From Perognathus longimembris pacificus (Eukaryota; Chordata; Mammalia; Rodentia; Heteromyidae): a DNA stretch of 64,000 bases. Both the position numbers and the translations under genes were made by a program. The stretch spans positions 107,911,885 to 107,975,884 of the forward strand of contig NC_063163.1 in assembly GCF_023159225.1 (NCBI RefSeq), read 5' to 3'. How positions within the stretch are numbered: position 1 is the stretch's first letter; every line of letters begins with the position of its first letter. The notes beneath the pieces were generated by a model. It did not search any database. It was not told where the DNA came from and saw nothing but the letters and a program-made list of their open reading frames with translations. Shown here one piece after another: positions 44,090 to 54,868 of this stretch.

Positions 44090-44270
44090 CAACAAAACTC
44101 AACATCTGCACTCTTTACTGGGTACTTTCTCATGCCACACTGGCCCCCAGAGTCAGGGAGTGATTACCAGGTTTTATTTGACACACAGGAAAAACCAGGT
44201 CCCAAGAGGTCATGTGACCAATCTAAGACTCTCATTATTTCAAATTAGAATTCTTTCCACTGTCCTAATG
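44090..44270 (-). mobile_element. MIR SINE, antisense
   Basis: ttactgggtactttctcatg, accaggttttatttgacac and caagaggtcatgtgaccaat fit a reversed MIR. Confidence 0.7.
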
Positions 44271-45165
44271 TGTGTGTGGGGGGGGGGGTGGGGGGGTTGG
44301 TTGAGAAATGCTTTCTGACCACTTTTTGGCCTGTCTGCACGTGGAGAGGAAGGATCGCTCCCTGAGCCGGCCGGGACTTGAGTGACCTGAAGACACTGCT
44401 CTGTCCTTGCTCCTGTCTTTTCTCTGAGACCTTGGGTGATCCTCAGGCCAGAGACCTTCAGAAGACCGCTGTTAACAAAGTCTGCTTCGTGTCCTAAGCA
44501 TTGTTTGGACCCCTCCCCCATGAGCTTTGAATTATCCTGTCCTTTTCTCCCTGCTCCTCTTCAAAGAACCCCTCCCATCACATACTACAAATTTCTGCAC
44601 AAAACACCTTCATAAATAGTGCTGATTAAGTCCTTGTTCTAATCAGGTCCCTGATGACAGACAATTCCCTGCCCCCAGCCCACTTCTGATCCAGAGTGCT
44701 AATAAAGCAGTAGTAGGAGAGAGAGAGAGAGAGGAGAGAGAGGTAGAGGAGAAGGGAGAAAGAGAGAGAGAAAGAATCAGAGAGAGAGTCTTGATCCATC
44801 AGAAACCTGGGCAGGAAATGTCACCTGTGGTAGAGATCTAAAATTCAGTCTGTGGGAGATGTGCTTATTTGCTGTCTTTACTCCTAGATTTCTACTGGAA
44901 TTGGGCTGTGTCTTTCAATGAGATGAGCAAAGCTAAAACCTGTCCCACCTCAGCGCTGGGAGAGCAGTACTCTCTTCTCTTGTCCACAATTCAAACAGCC
45001 TCCTAGTAAAAGGTTGCAAAAGAGGCCAGTCAGGAGGAACAACTGGGTGAACTTAAAAACAAACAAAACAAAACACAATTTGGCAATAGCACATCTCCTA
45101 CTAAGCCCTCACAGTCAGAACGTTCTCTCAATCCTTTTATTTGCTCCAGGTAAGAGCATCATCCA
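44271..45165. other. unique sequence with simple tracts
   Basis: Holds a short TG plus G-run (44270-44297) and a GA-rich tract (44718-44790). The rest is unrecognised. Confidence 0.45.
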
Positions 45166-45167
45166 GA

Positions 45168-45282
45168 AAGCTAGGTACCAATGGCTTAAGCCTGTAATCC
45201 TAGCTACTCAAGAGACTGAGATATAAGAATTATGGTTCAAAGGCAGTCCAGGCAGGAAAGACCGTGAGACTCTTAAATCACA
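45168..45282 (+). mobile_element. B1-Geo SINE, head half only
   Basis: ctaggtaccaatggcttaagc, then gactgagatataagaatt and ggcaggaaagaccgtgagac. The Geo half is missing, replaced by unrelated sequence. Confidence 0.8.
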
Positions 45283-45794
45283 TGGTCAGAGAGAAAGTAA
45301 AGGAAGGGGTGACATTATTCAAAAAAAAAAATAGTGTATTCATTACTACTTATGAAATAGTAGCCTTTCTGTACAATACCTTAATAGTAACACTAAATTG
45401 TTTTTTTAAAGCACATGGTGATGTTTGTTGGACCAGTTTAAGCTTCACCAAACAACTCTATCCAGTTTCTGTGGTTGTAATATGATGTAAATGATGAAGA
45501 GAAGAAACATAGTCGAAGGAAGGAAAGAGATATAGCTGAAATTTACTGCTCTGCACTGTGGTTGATGACAGTCATAGACACAGGGGGACTGACTTAGTAC
45601 TCATCCCTTGCAGGGATAAAAACTTCCTGTTCCCAACAGCTCTAAATGGCCTCTGTGTCACCCACAAAAATATCAAAAAGGAGACATGATGTTTGTAGAG
45701 GAAGGGTCTGAAGACCCTAAAGCAGTGCACATGGGGATCTTATATTCTCAGGTTTTCTCCTCATTTCTTCCCACTCTTTTCTCAATTCCTTGTA
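45283..45794. other. unique sequence
   Basis: Nothing recognised. Confidence 0.4.
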
Positions 45795-46171
45795 CTACAT
45801 AAAATGACTTAAAAACCTGGGACAGGGATTTAAAGAAAGTTAAATCCTTTCCTGAAGATCTTATATGGTGCTACATAAAATGACTTAAAAACTTGGGACA
45901 GATGGGCTGGGGATATAGCCTAGTGGCAAGAGTGCCTGCCTCGGATACACGAGGCCCTAGGTTCAATTCCCCAGCACCACATATACAGAAAACGGCCAGA
46001 AGCGGCACTGTGGCTCAAGTGGCAGAGTGCTAGCCTTGAGCGGGAAGAAGCCAGGGACAGTGCTCAGGCCCTGAGTCCAAGGCCCAGGACTGGCCAAAAA
46101 AAAAAAAAAAAAACTTGGGACAGGGGTTTAAAGAAAGCAGTTAAATCCTTTCCTGAAGATCTTGTATGTTG
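45795..46171. repeat. 76-bp tandem duplication split by a SINE
   Basis: Copy 1 is 45795-45870. Copy 2 is 45871-45901 continued at 46124-46171. Copies share ctacataaaatgacttaaaa and taaatcctttcctgaagatc, with a 3-bp indel and a few substitutions. The IDL-Geo SINE entered copy 2 after the duplication. Confidence 0.95.
45904..46112 (+). mobile_element. IDL-Geo SINE, young copy
   Basis: Complete ID-like head and Geo half with an A-tail. Target-site duplication aaaaacttgggacag at 45887-45901 and 46109-46123. Confidence 0.96.
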
Positions 46172-46314
46172 CCTGGGTTCTCCTTTTACAAGAAAAGGTG
46201 CTTAGGGTGATGATGCCGTACTCCGAGTACAGAATGGGAGGTACTTGATGGCAGCATGTAGAGCTCATCTGAGTAGCTAAAAGGGGGACCAGAGTGATGA
46301 ACATTTCATAAGGG

Positions 46315-46315
<1 letters not shown>

Positions 46316-46353
<38 letters not shown>
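46316..46353. repeat. (TG)n microsatellite at a SINE tail
   Basis: About 19 TG units abutting the tail end of a reverse SINE. Confidence 0.96.
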
Positions 46354-46356
<3 letters not shown>

Positions 46357-46577
46357 GTACTAGAGCTTGAACTCAGAGCCTGGGCACTGTCCTTTAGCTT
46401 CTGCACTCAAGGCTGGTATTTTACTAATTGAGCCACACCTTCATTCTCAGGTTTTTGGTGGTTAATTGGAGATAAGAGTCTCCTGGACTTTCCTGCCTGG
46501 ACTGGCTTCAGATGTCAGGATCCTCAGATCTCAGCCTCCTAAGTAGCTAGGATTATAGGAGTCACCAACACACAACA
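46354..46577 (-). mobile_element. B1-Geo SINE, reverse
   Basis: Reverse Geo (tactagagcttgaactcag) and reverse head (cctcctaagtagctagg). Confidence 0.9.
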
Positions 46578-46599
46578 CAATTCCTAAGTTTTAATTTGC

Positions 46600-47040
46600 A
46601 TGCTGCTCTTAGCTGCACGATGACATTTTTGCTGTCTTGCTCTGTTCCACCCTCTTTGACTAATGTATCCATGCCGTATATGCTACCACCCTGTTAGTCA
46701 CTTCGTTTTCAGACGGATTGTTATGACAACTCGGTGCTATGTTCGAGTAATCTTTATTTTAATTATTAATGGCCCCCAAAGTGCAAGAGCAGTGATGCTG
46801 GCAATCTCATTATAGCATATTGTTAAAATTGTTCCATTTTATTATTGTTGTTAATCTCTTACTGTGTATAATTATAAAATTGAATTCCATCATAAGTTTG
46901 GATGTACAAGGGAAAAGCCATAGTAAATGTAGGGTTTGGTACTGTGTGCAGTTTCAGATATCCACTGGGAGTCTTGTGATCTATTCTCCAAGGACTGGGG
47001 GCAGGGTAAATATTCTCCCTTCTTTAGTGGGAAGAGGACT
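46600..47040. promoter_or_regulatory. candidate conserved non-coding element
   Basis: A repeat-free AT-rich block with tttattttaattattaatgg near 46755 and several TAAT cores. The texture suggests an enhancer. A 78-codon ORF overlaps it without motif support. Confidence 0.38.
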
Positions 47041-47088
47041 TTATGAACTAAAATGAGATTGTCTTAACCTACTATTACTTTTTAAAAA

Positions 47089-47092
<4 letters not shown>

Positions 47093-47137
<45 letters not shown>
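47093..47137. repeat. (TG)n microsatellite
   Basis: About 22 TG units, about 30 bp from the tail end of the next reverse SINE. Confidence 0.96.
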
Positions 47138-47140
<3 letters not shown>

Positions 47141-47169
47141 GGAGTGAGATGGGGGAGGGGAGAGAGAGA

Positions 47170-47378
47170 ATGAGTCCTAGGGCTTGAACTCAGGGCCTGG
47201 GCACTGTCCTAAGCTTTCTTTCTTTTTTTAATTCTCAAGGCTAGTGTTCTACTGCTTGTGCCACAGCTCCACTTCTGGCTTTTTTTGGTGGTTAGAGATA
47301 AGAGTTTTCATGGACGTTCTTAATCCTCTGGGCTCAGCCTTCTGAGTACCTAGGATTACAGGTGTGACCCCAAGTGAA
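47170..47378 (-). mobile_element. B1-Geo SINE, reverse, shortened
   Basis: Reverse Geo (cctagggcttgaactcagg) and part of the reverse head (gattacaggtgtgacccc), with a deletion between. Confidence 0.85.
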
Positions 47379-47500
47379 CATCTATTTTAAAATAACTTAT
47401 TCTTCTTTCCCACATCCACACACCTTTCCAAAAAAAGCAGGTCTGTTTTCTACCTCTCTCATACAAGCATTTTACTTGTTCAGGAAGGGTGAACATTTTA

Positions 47501-47713
47501 ATATACCTTTTTTTTTTTTTTTGCCAGTTCTGGGCCTTGAACTCAGGGCCTGAGCACTGTCCCTGGCTTCTTTCTGCTCAAGGCTAGCACTCTGCCACTT
47601 GAGCCATAGCGCCACTTTTGGCCATTTTCTCTATATGTGGTGCTGAGGAATCGAACCCAGGGCTTCATGTATATGAGGCAAGCTCTCTTGCCACTAGGCC
47701 ATATTCCCAGCCC
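47501..47713 (-). mobile_element. IDL-Geo SINE with target-site duplication
   Basis: A short atatacc stretch and T-run, reverse Geo, then reverse ID-like head (atattcccagcc). Duplication agggtgaacatttta at 47486-47500 and 47714-47728. Confidence 0.96.
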
Positions 47714-47737
47714 AGGGTGAACATTTTAAGAGTAAAG

Positions 47738-47805
47738 GAAATCAGGGCTGGGGGTGTACCTCGGTGGTAGAAGGCTTGCCTAGCATGTACTATACCCTGG
47801 GTTTG
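47738..47805 (+). mobile_element. solitary ID-like SINE
   Basis: gggctgggggtgtacctcgg, ggcttgcctagcatgtac and ccctgggtttg form a sense ID monomer lying 10 bp beyond the duplication of the previous SINE. Confidence 0.75.
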
Positions 47806-48857
47806 AAAATAAAATAGGAAATAGAAAATTACACTTGCTAAATACTTTAAATGTAGAGCAAGACACACTTACTTCCAAAGCTCTGAAGCGCTTCCCTGTA
47901 AATGAGATAAAGAGGGAAAGCTCTGTGCAATGTCAAACCAGGGACATGTTTGAGCTTCAGTATTCTCCCTTCTAAAACAGAAGAAATCTTCCTCTATTTG
48001 GAGGTTTAATTCTCCTCCACCATGCTTACAGAGCTCCCCTTGCATTCTAGCCATCTTTACATTTATCTCAACATTCAATTCTGGGGAGAAGGAAGTGTTT
48101 GTCCCTCTAGAGGTAAGCAGACAGTTCTGGAGATGAACAGACTTGCCTAAGGGCAGAGACTTGGCCAGCTATGGAGCCCGGAGCCCAGGCTGGGAGTCTC
48201 TTGCCCAGGTAAAGGATGTGCCAGGCCTTTGGGGACATTTAAGAGATGTGTGTGAAGGGTTATTTCTCTGAGAAGTTGGATGGTAGGGACGGAAGAGGTA
48301 CTTTTCCTTTTTAAGTTCTTCATTCAAGATCCTCCTACTGAATGTTTGGCAACTACAATATTCTCCTCTCTTACTCCAGAGCCATTGTCCCATCAGAACA
48401 AGCCACAGAGGACCGACCCATAAGCCTCCAGGAACAGTCGGGGTGCAAAGCAGAGCAGTGAGGACCATGGTAAAGTGAAAGGCCTGGGAAGGCTCCATAG
48501 AGACTGATGTTCACCAGGGTGGGTTTGTTTATTGGATCCCAATGAGCTGTCAGGGTCACCTGTGATGAGGAAGTCCTTGGTTGAACCTGGGTTTCTTCAG
48601 GGCTGTACTCTTCAGAGTGTCTGAGATTGCCGTGAACCCTTGGAGCGCCTCAGGAGCGGGTGTTCCCTGCAGTGTTTCCAAGCTTTGCTTGGCTTTGAGT
48701 CTCCTCCTTTATCTCTCAGAGTCCTCTGCGCTGTGGAACCCACAGTGGGAAGTGTTCATCGAGGGCTGCCCTCCCATTTCACAGGTGGAGCCAGAGGAGG
48801 AGGGAAACCCATGCTGCTTCCAAAATTGGCCACCTTCCTGAGTCCCCCTCATTCCTG

Positions 48858-48860
<3 letters not shown>
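47806..48860. other. unique sequence with a MIR fragment
   Basis: A reversed MIR piece is visible at about 48100-48190 (cagacttgcctaagggcag). The rest, with ORFs up to 111 codons, is unrecognised. Confidence 0.45.

Positions 48861-48905
<45 letters not shown>
48861..48905. repeat. (TG)n microsatellite
   Basis: About 22 TG units. No adjacent SINE was recognised. Confidence 0.96.
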
Positions 48906-48909
<4 letters not shown>

Positions 48910-49664
48910 ATTACTCCACACCTGTTTCCAGGGCTTAGAGAAATTGTGTCTGGCTGCAGCTGTGGTGTATGGTAGAAAAGACATCTGTCCATTTTAAGAG
49001 ACCGGGGGTGGTAAATGGGGTGGGATGGGGTGGGGAGGAAGGAAGAACTAAGCCCCTGGAAAGTGAGGCACTCTTTAAGAGACTAAAAGATCAAGACAGC
49101 TGGACAGGCCACCCCCCAAAAAATTGTATGCCGCCTAGGTCTTAGTAGGGACCACCCAGTTGGCTTTTTAGGAAGCCAAATCCCAGCCTCAGTGCTCAAC
49201 CCTGTAGTAATTAGGGCTAGTCAGGCACTCTCCTTGACCTCCATTTTCCCATTTACTAATGGGTCCTTTCTGGACAAGAAGTCCTGTCCAGTGACAAAAT
49301 CCCCCACATCTCAGGTTCACAGTAGCCCAACTATATTCTAAGGGAACCAGGGAGAAGATTTGGCACAGGCTACAGCTTCCTGGTGACACACAACTAAGGC
49401 CCATGGCCAGGAGTGGGTCCCGAGGCCTCCATCTCCAGTCTGCAGGTATCCATCACCCATTGGACATCAGTTTCCCAGCCAGAGAAAGGACCACACTCCC
49501 CAAGGCTCCGAGAATGGCTCCGACCTCTTGGTGAGACCTGACTGGAGATCCATTCCCCACAATAAGAATGGGGGAAGTGGGGCTCAAAGGGTCCTGAAGG
49601 TACAATGGAAGAAGGGGGTATAAAGATGGAAGTCAGGGGAAGCCCCTGTCCCCAGCACTCATGG
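48906..49664. other. unique sequence
   Basis: Nothing recognised. Confidence 0.4.
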
Positions 49665-49669
49665 GCGCG

Positions 49670-49729
<60 letters not shown>
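49665..49729. repeat. (GC)7(AC)25 compound dinucleotide repeat
   Basis: Seven GC steps run straight into about 25 AC units with no break in purine-pyrimidine alternation. A strong Z-DNA candidate. Confidence 0.97.
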
Positions 49730-49732
<3 letters not shown>

Positions 49733-50039
49733 CACCATTCCAGCACTCCCTCCGTCCTCCCAGCTCTGAGCTCAGCCAAGCAGCTGTTGTCCATATTCAG
49801 ACAAAGACCTGAGATGTCTTCCAGCCAGGCCGAGCTGGGCGGTCTGTGGATGGGCGGTGGGAGGCAGGGGGTGGTACAGAAAGGAGACCAGGGACCAGCA
49901 GGATGCATAGAAAGTGAGTAGCTTCAGCGTTTGATCCAGTCCCCGTGCAGAGGGAGACAAGACTGAGATAACCACGGTCTGAGGGTGCCAAGAGGGGGGT
50001 CCTGGGCGCCCTCTCCCCCTCCCGTGCGGCTCCTCAGCC
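49730..50039. other. unique sequence
   Basis: GC-rich. Nothing recognised. Confidence 0.4.
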
Positions 50040-50300
50040 ACATGCCCTTGGGCTGAGCTAAGTCCAGAACCCGGCTGAGTAGGGGAATTGTTCTGAGAAA
50101 GTGGCCCGTTGGCTGGTTGCTATGGAAACCGACATACCACAGCGCTGACCCCAGAGAGGTTTAGCACGCTCCCCCAGCGGGGATGCCAGCAGCTGGACTG
50201 CAGCTGTTACTGCGTAAGTGGGGGCTGGAGCCGCAGCCAGCAGTCCCTGCTGTTTGCCTAAACTAGGCCTGGCAGCAGCGGCAGCAGCAGCAGAACCCCA
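50040..50300. promoter_or_regulatory. candidate regulatory element with RFX X-box
   Basis: gttgctatggaaac at 50116-50129 is a near-ideal palindromic X-box for RFX factors. It sits in a repeat-free GC-rich block that also has cagcagctggactgcagctg (E-box-like CAGCTG cores). A GCA-rich stretch (50270-50295) follows. No transcript start is visible. Confidence 0.42.
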
Positions 50301-51276
50301 ACATGTGCTCCACTCCAAGCCTCACACTGTCCCCCTGCTCAGCCAGGAAAAGACTGCACAGGCGATCCTGGCATGATAGGGGTGGGGTGCTGGCGGAACT
50401 TGATAGATTGTGCTAGAAGATCTCCTTTATCAAGTGGGGCACTTCCTTGAATGGTAGTGTGACCTCCTCCCCATTGTATCTCTGAGGAAACTGAGGACCC
50501 AAGAAGTGGAGGAATTGGTTCCCAGCAGGGAGCTAGACCTGGCCTACCCACCTACCCCCATCCTTGCTGTACAGTTGGCCCTCCATGACACAGCTCAGAA
50601 CCTTGCTCCAGAGCCACCTGCCAGCACATCAGACCCGAATACAACCAAAATAACTGAATGAGGAAAAGGTAGCCCCCCCCCAATCTTCCTAATACAAAGA
50701 GGAATTGACAGTGTGGATGAGTTTACTGAGTGGGAGAACAAGGCTGAGTTGAGAAAAGGCAGTGAGAGTTGAGAAGTGAATTAGTACCAGAAAGGATGGA
50801 AGGGAGGTTGCGCGCGCCCCTTCCAGCCCAGCAAAGCCTGTGGATCTGGAGGATTGCATCAGAAAACAGAGGCAAGAGAGACAGGGAGAGAGGAGGGGGC
50901 AAAGGTGGAGGGGCTTGGAAATCGGTTTCATGGAAGCACCTCCAGCCATCCCACAATGCCTTGAGCTCCCCAGGAGGCCTAATGCAAACAGCCAGCCTGC
51001 CTTCCTCACCTCAGTGTGAAGCTGCAGGACGCAGGCCTGACTAATCTGCAACAGGAGGCTAAGCAAACAGCCCCTCAGCCTGCGAGGTGCGATGGCTCCC
51101 CCTCCCAGGGCTGCCCTATCAACCCGCCACCCTCCCTTCCCCAGCGGCCAGAACACAAGCATCTTTTCATTTTCATCTCTGTGGTCTGTTCTGACCCTTA
51201 ACCCTGCCCCTCAGGAGTCACCAGTCCTGCTCACCCAAGGAGAGATACAGTGACGAAAGGACCCCAGGGCTGCCTA
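50301..51276. other. unique sequence with a MIR fragment
   Basis: A reversed MIR piece lies at about 50440-50545 (tctctgaggaaactgaggac). Overlapping ORFs up to 157 codons are Leu/Ser-rich with no motif. Confidence 0.45.
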
Positions 51277-51280
51277 CACA

Positions 51281-51325
<45 letters not shown>

Positions 51326-51328
51326 ACA
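51277..51328. repeat. (CA)n microsatellite
   Basis: Interrupted CA array with catac and ctcac breaks. Confidence 0.93.
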
Positions 51329-51617
51329 CTTTCTGGCCCTCACCCTTCCTCCCTTCCTTGTCTAGAATTGGGTCTGATGTCAAGGCCTCTTGTGAGCAAG
51401 CCTGTGCTCACTGCCCACAATGAATTAACTTCCTTTTTAACTCTTCCCCTCCAGCCACCTTAAGCTAGTTAGTTACAGGAGACTGGAGGCCTCCTCTAAT
51501 GCTCCTGCCTTTCTGAACCATGGGTAAGTTGTTCTGATGGAAGCTTTGTCCCATGGACCTGAGAACAGCTTTGGATATGCCAACACCATTACACCCCTAA
51601 CTGCCATAGATCCACAG

Positions 51618-51621
<4 letters not shown>
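51329..51621. other. unique sequence
   Basis: Nothing recognised. Confidence 0.4.

Positions 51622-51658
<37 letters not shown>
51622..51658. repeat. (TG)n microsatellite at a SINE tail
   Basis: About 18 TG units abutting a reverse SINE. Confidence 0.96.
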
Positions 51659-51661
<3 letters not shown>

Positions 51662-51878
51662 ATAACTGGGGCTTGAACTCAATGCTATCCCATAGCATTG
51701 ATGCTCTACATGATCACTTTACCACTTGAGACACAGCTCTACTTCCAGCTTTTTGCTGATGAATTGCAGATAAGAGTCTCATGAACTTTCCTGCCCAGGC
51801 TGGCTTTGTACCATACTGTGAAGAACTCAGCCTACCGAGTAGCTGAGATTACAGGTATGAGCCACTGGTACCCAACCT
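51659..51878 (-). mobile_element. B1-Geo SINE, reverse
   Basis: Reverse Geo (ataactggggcttgaactc) with an internal gctatcccatagcat hairpin-like change, then reverse head (tgagccactggtacccaacc). Confidence 0.88.
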
Positions 51879-52672
51879 GCTTTTGTACTTACACCACCTT
51901 TTTGACAAAAATTTAGTCTCATGAGCCTCATTTCTTTTGTTTTGCACATCCGACAAGAACAGCCTTGGAGCAAAAGCTCTGCTCCTCTAAGGAAGCACTT
52001 CTCTTTTTCCTTTGAGCAAAATCAGCTGGTCTGTGTCAGACTCTTAGCCTTGACTAGAGAAAGAAATGCAGTAACTGAAAGGATTATTGTTGCCTGCTTC
52101 CCCCCCACACACACACACTGTGAGGACATCAAAGGCTCTTGTTGAGCAAATTATCCCCAATCTCACACCTATGAAACATGGGTGTGGGAGCAAGGAGGGG
52201 GCAAGAAGCCACCAAGGACCTCTGACCATAAGTTAGCGGTCTTAAAGAGACACAGTACAATCTATCCCACAGGTTGAATCAGTGCTAAGCAGCAGAGATC
52301 TCTAAGTACTAGTAAGATCACAGTCAGGGCCTGGCATTGTCTCAGAGAAATGTTGCTCTGCCCATTTCTCAAGGCAAACTGCAGTGCCCACTGGGCAGTC
52401 ATCAGGTCAAGTAAAATAAGGAGGTGAGGGTGGATCAGATCTATGGAACCATCCCAAGGGCAGACTGTAGCCAGAACTACCCATTTGTTGCTCCTCTTTA
52501 GAAAAAAAACAAGATCCAAATCTAGGGAGCAACAATACGCCATCCTAACAGCAAATATTTTTCCACCCCTCTAAGATAAGACATGAGCTGGGACCCAGGA
52601 CCAAATTGTGGGTTTGGAGCCCCGCCCCCCCCCCCGTCCAAATTACTTTGAGACTTGGTATTGAGTCAATCA
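51879..52672. other. unique sequence
   Basis: About 800 bp. A CA run and a C-run (near 52100 and 52620) are present. No gene recognised. Confidence 0.4.
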
Positions 52673-52674
52673 AT

Positions 52675-52800
52675 AGCTCATTTAAATCCTTACTGCACAA
52701 TAGGTGTGGATTCTTATTTTTATGTGATAAACGAGGAGCAAGAGGCCAGGGGAAATACGATGCTCACCTGAGCTCACACAGTGTACATTACCACCTCTGA
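52675..52800 (-). mobile_element. MIR fragment, antisense
   Basis: aatccttactgcacaatagg, tgtgataaacgaggagc and gctcacacagtgtac fit a reversed MIR. Confidence 0.55.
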
Positions 52801-53124
52801 ACTTTACCATGGGCCCCACTGTGGGCAGCATCCTTTCCCTTTGGTGCCAGGCCTCTCTGTTACTGCTTCCTAGTATGTGGCAGACTCTAGCTTGTGGCAC
52901 TTATTCAGTAATATCTCTTGTACAATAGGAAGTCACAAACTTTCCCTGAAAAATCACAAGATGTGTTCAGCTCTGTGTATGTGTGTATGAAGCGGGGGGG
53001 ATACAAGATTCATCAATTGTGGGATGTCACTTCCCCCAAAACTGAGCTGCCATTTTGAAGAGATGTTGGCAAAGGCAATTGAATTAGCTTTGATTAACTT
53101 CTAAAATATCCTCAAAATCCCCAA
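52801..53124. other. unique sequence
   Basis: Nothing recognised. Confidence 0.4.
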
Positions 53125-53731
53125 ACTGTGATATATACAATGGAATTCTATTCATCCATCAGAAAGAATGATACTGTGCCATTTGTAAGGAAATGGGAAA
53201 ACTTGGAAAAATTATATTCAGCAAAGTAAGCCAGACTCAGAGGAATATAGATTGCATGGTTTCCCTCATTTGTGGTAGCTAGAATATGCCCATAAATTTA
53301 CAAGTAAGTACATTGGATGGTTAAAAAAAACACACTGGGACATGATAAAGTATACAGGTCTCTAGGCATTCACACATAGTGAGACCAAAGGAGGATAGTC
53401 TTAGGAAAGGATCATAAAGGCACAATACCTATGTGCATCTGATCATATAAAATAATATTTATTTAAATGAACTCCAGGAAATAGAAACAATGGGTATTTT
53501 TCTTGGTTGTATTTTTATTTCCTTTTGTTTTGTTTGTTCATGTATCTGCCTTTGGGAATGTAAGAGGGGGCACAGAAATGGAGGGACAAAGGGTGAACAA
53601 ATGCAGCAGCGGTACTCACTAGACACTGTGTTGAAAATGAATGATACAACCCTTGTGGGTGGGAATGGGAGGGGAAAACTGGGAAAGAGCAAGGAAAAGG
53701 GTGACAATGTTCAAAAAGAAATGTATTCTCT
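53125..53731 (+). mobile_element. LINE-1 3' region (lineage-specific family)
   Basis: It begins with an L1-like block (atggaattctattcatcc, gaaagaatgatactg), then ggtttccctcatttgtgg, and shares about 500 bp with 7062-7620. The last bases are duplicated at 55016-55031, because a retrocopy inserted there. Confidence 0.87.
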
Positions 53732-54199
53732 GAAGACAAGGGAAAGGGGAAGAGAAAAAGGGAAGAACCAGTCCATAGGGCTACCTCATTCATTTTGGAG
53801 TTGTACAGTATTACAAGATTGAGTCGGCCTTTCTCCTATTCCTGGATAGGGGAACGATAGGCATGCCTGGGTAGGCATCTCTAACCTTGTACACAATGAA
53901 TCAATGCACAGCCTGCGCACGTGCAAGCTACAGGTGTCACCGCCACACAAGCTAGATTGCTGAATCCTAAGAGTATGCATTTTCAATAAAGTCTCAAATC
54001 AATCCATAAAGTTAGTAACAGTTGGCACATGCCCTCCACATGTGACAGTAGCAAGCTGCTCCCTGAATCAGGGAATGGCTGCAGAAAGCCCCATGGGCCT
54101 CTGCTGCCCACCTACCCATCCTAGCTAGCAGTGCACATGAAACATCACTTGGAAAAGAAAGGGGGATTGCTCCAGCAAGAACATTTGTGAGCCACACCT

Positions 54200-54443
54200 A
54201 TAATGTTTGTGACTCACACCTATCATCCTAGCTACCCAGGAGACTGAGATCTGAGGGTTACAGTTCAAAGCCAGCTTGAGCAGAAAACTCTATGAGACTC
54301 TTATCTCCAATTAATCAACATAAAACTGGAAGTGGTACTGTAGCTCAAAGTGGTAGACCACTACTAGCCTTGAGTGAAAAAGCTCAGGGACAGCACCTAT
54401 GCCCTGAGTTCAAGTCCCATGACTGACCAAAAAAAAAAAAAAA
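54200..54443 (+). mobile_element. B1-Geo SINE inside the retrocopy
   Basis: Head (gactcacacctatcatcc) and Geo half (ggtactgtagctcaaagtgg) with an A15 tail. The 5' end is irregular (two cacacctat copies 28 bp apart). Confidence 0.87.
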
Positions 54444-54449
54444 GAATGT

Positions 54450-54868
54450 GCCAGGCATGGTGGTACACATCTGTGATCAAAGCTAGTTGGGAGGTGTAGA
54501 CAGGAGGCTCTCTGTCCAAAGTTAGTCCAGGCAAAATTGTAAGACCCGGGGCTGGGGATATAGCCTAGTGGCAAGAGTGCCTGCCTCGGCTACACAAGGC
54601 CCTAGGTTCGATTCCCCAGCACCACATATACAGAAAACGGCCAGAAGCGGCGCTGTGGCTCAAGTGGCAGAGTGCTAGCCTTGAGCGGGAAGAAGCCAGG
54701 GACAGTGCTCAGGCCCTGAGTCCAAGGCCCAGGACTGGCCAAAAAAAAAAAAAAATTGTAAGACCCTATCTGAAAAGGAAAAGAACTGAGTTAAAGGCTT
54801 AAATGGGGTAGAGTTCTTGTAAGTACAAAGATCTGAGTTCAAACGCTAGTACTGCAAAAAAAAAAAAA
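54450..54868 (+). mobile_element. B1-ID dimeric SINE, split by an IDL-Geo insertion
   Basis: B1-like head (gccaggcatggtggtacac) before the insertion, and a tRNA-like right half (aaatggggtagagttcttg, gagttcaaacgctagtac, A15) after it. Confidence 0.75.
54548..54755 (+). mobile_element. IDL-Geo SINE nested in B1-ID
   Basis: Complete head and Geo half. Target-site duplication aaaattgtaagaccc at 54533-54547 and 54752-54766, which lies within the older SINE. Confidence 0.97.

Noticed and set aside
50689..51162. 157-codon minus-strand ORF with hydrophobic stretches
   Set aside because: Leu/Ser-rich chance frame in GC-rich DNA; overlapping frames on both strands are equally open and no domain is recognisable.
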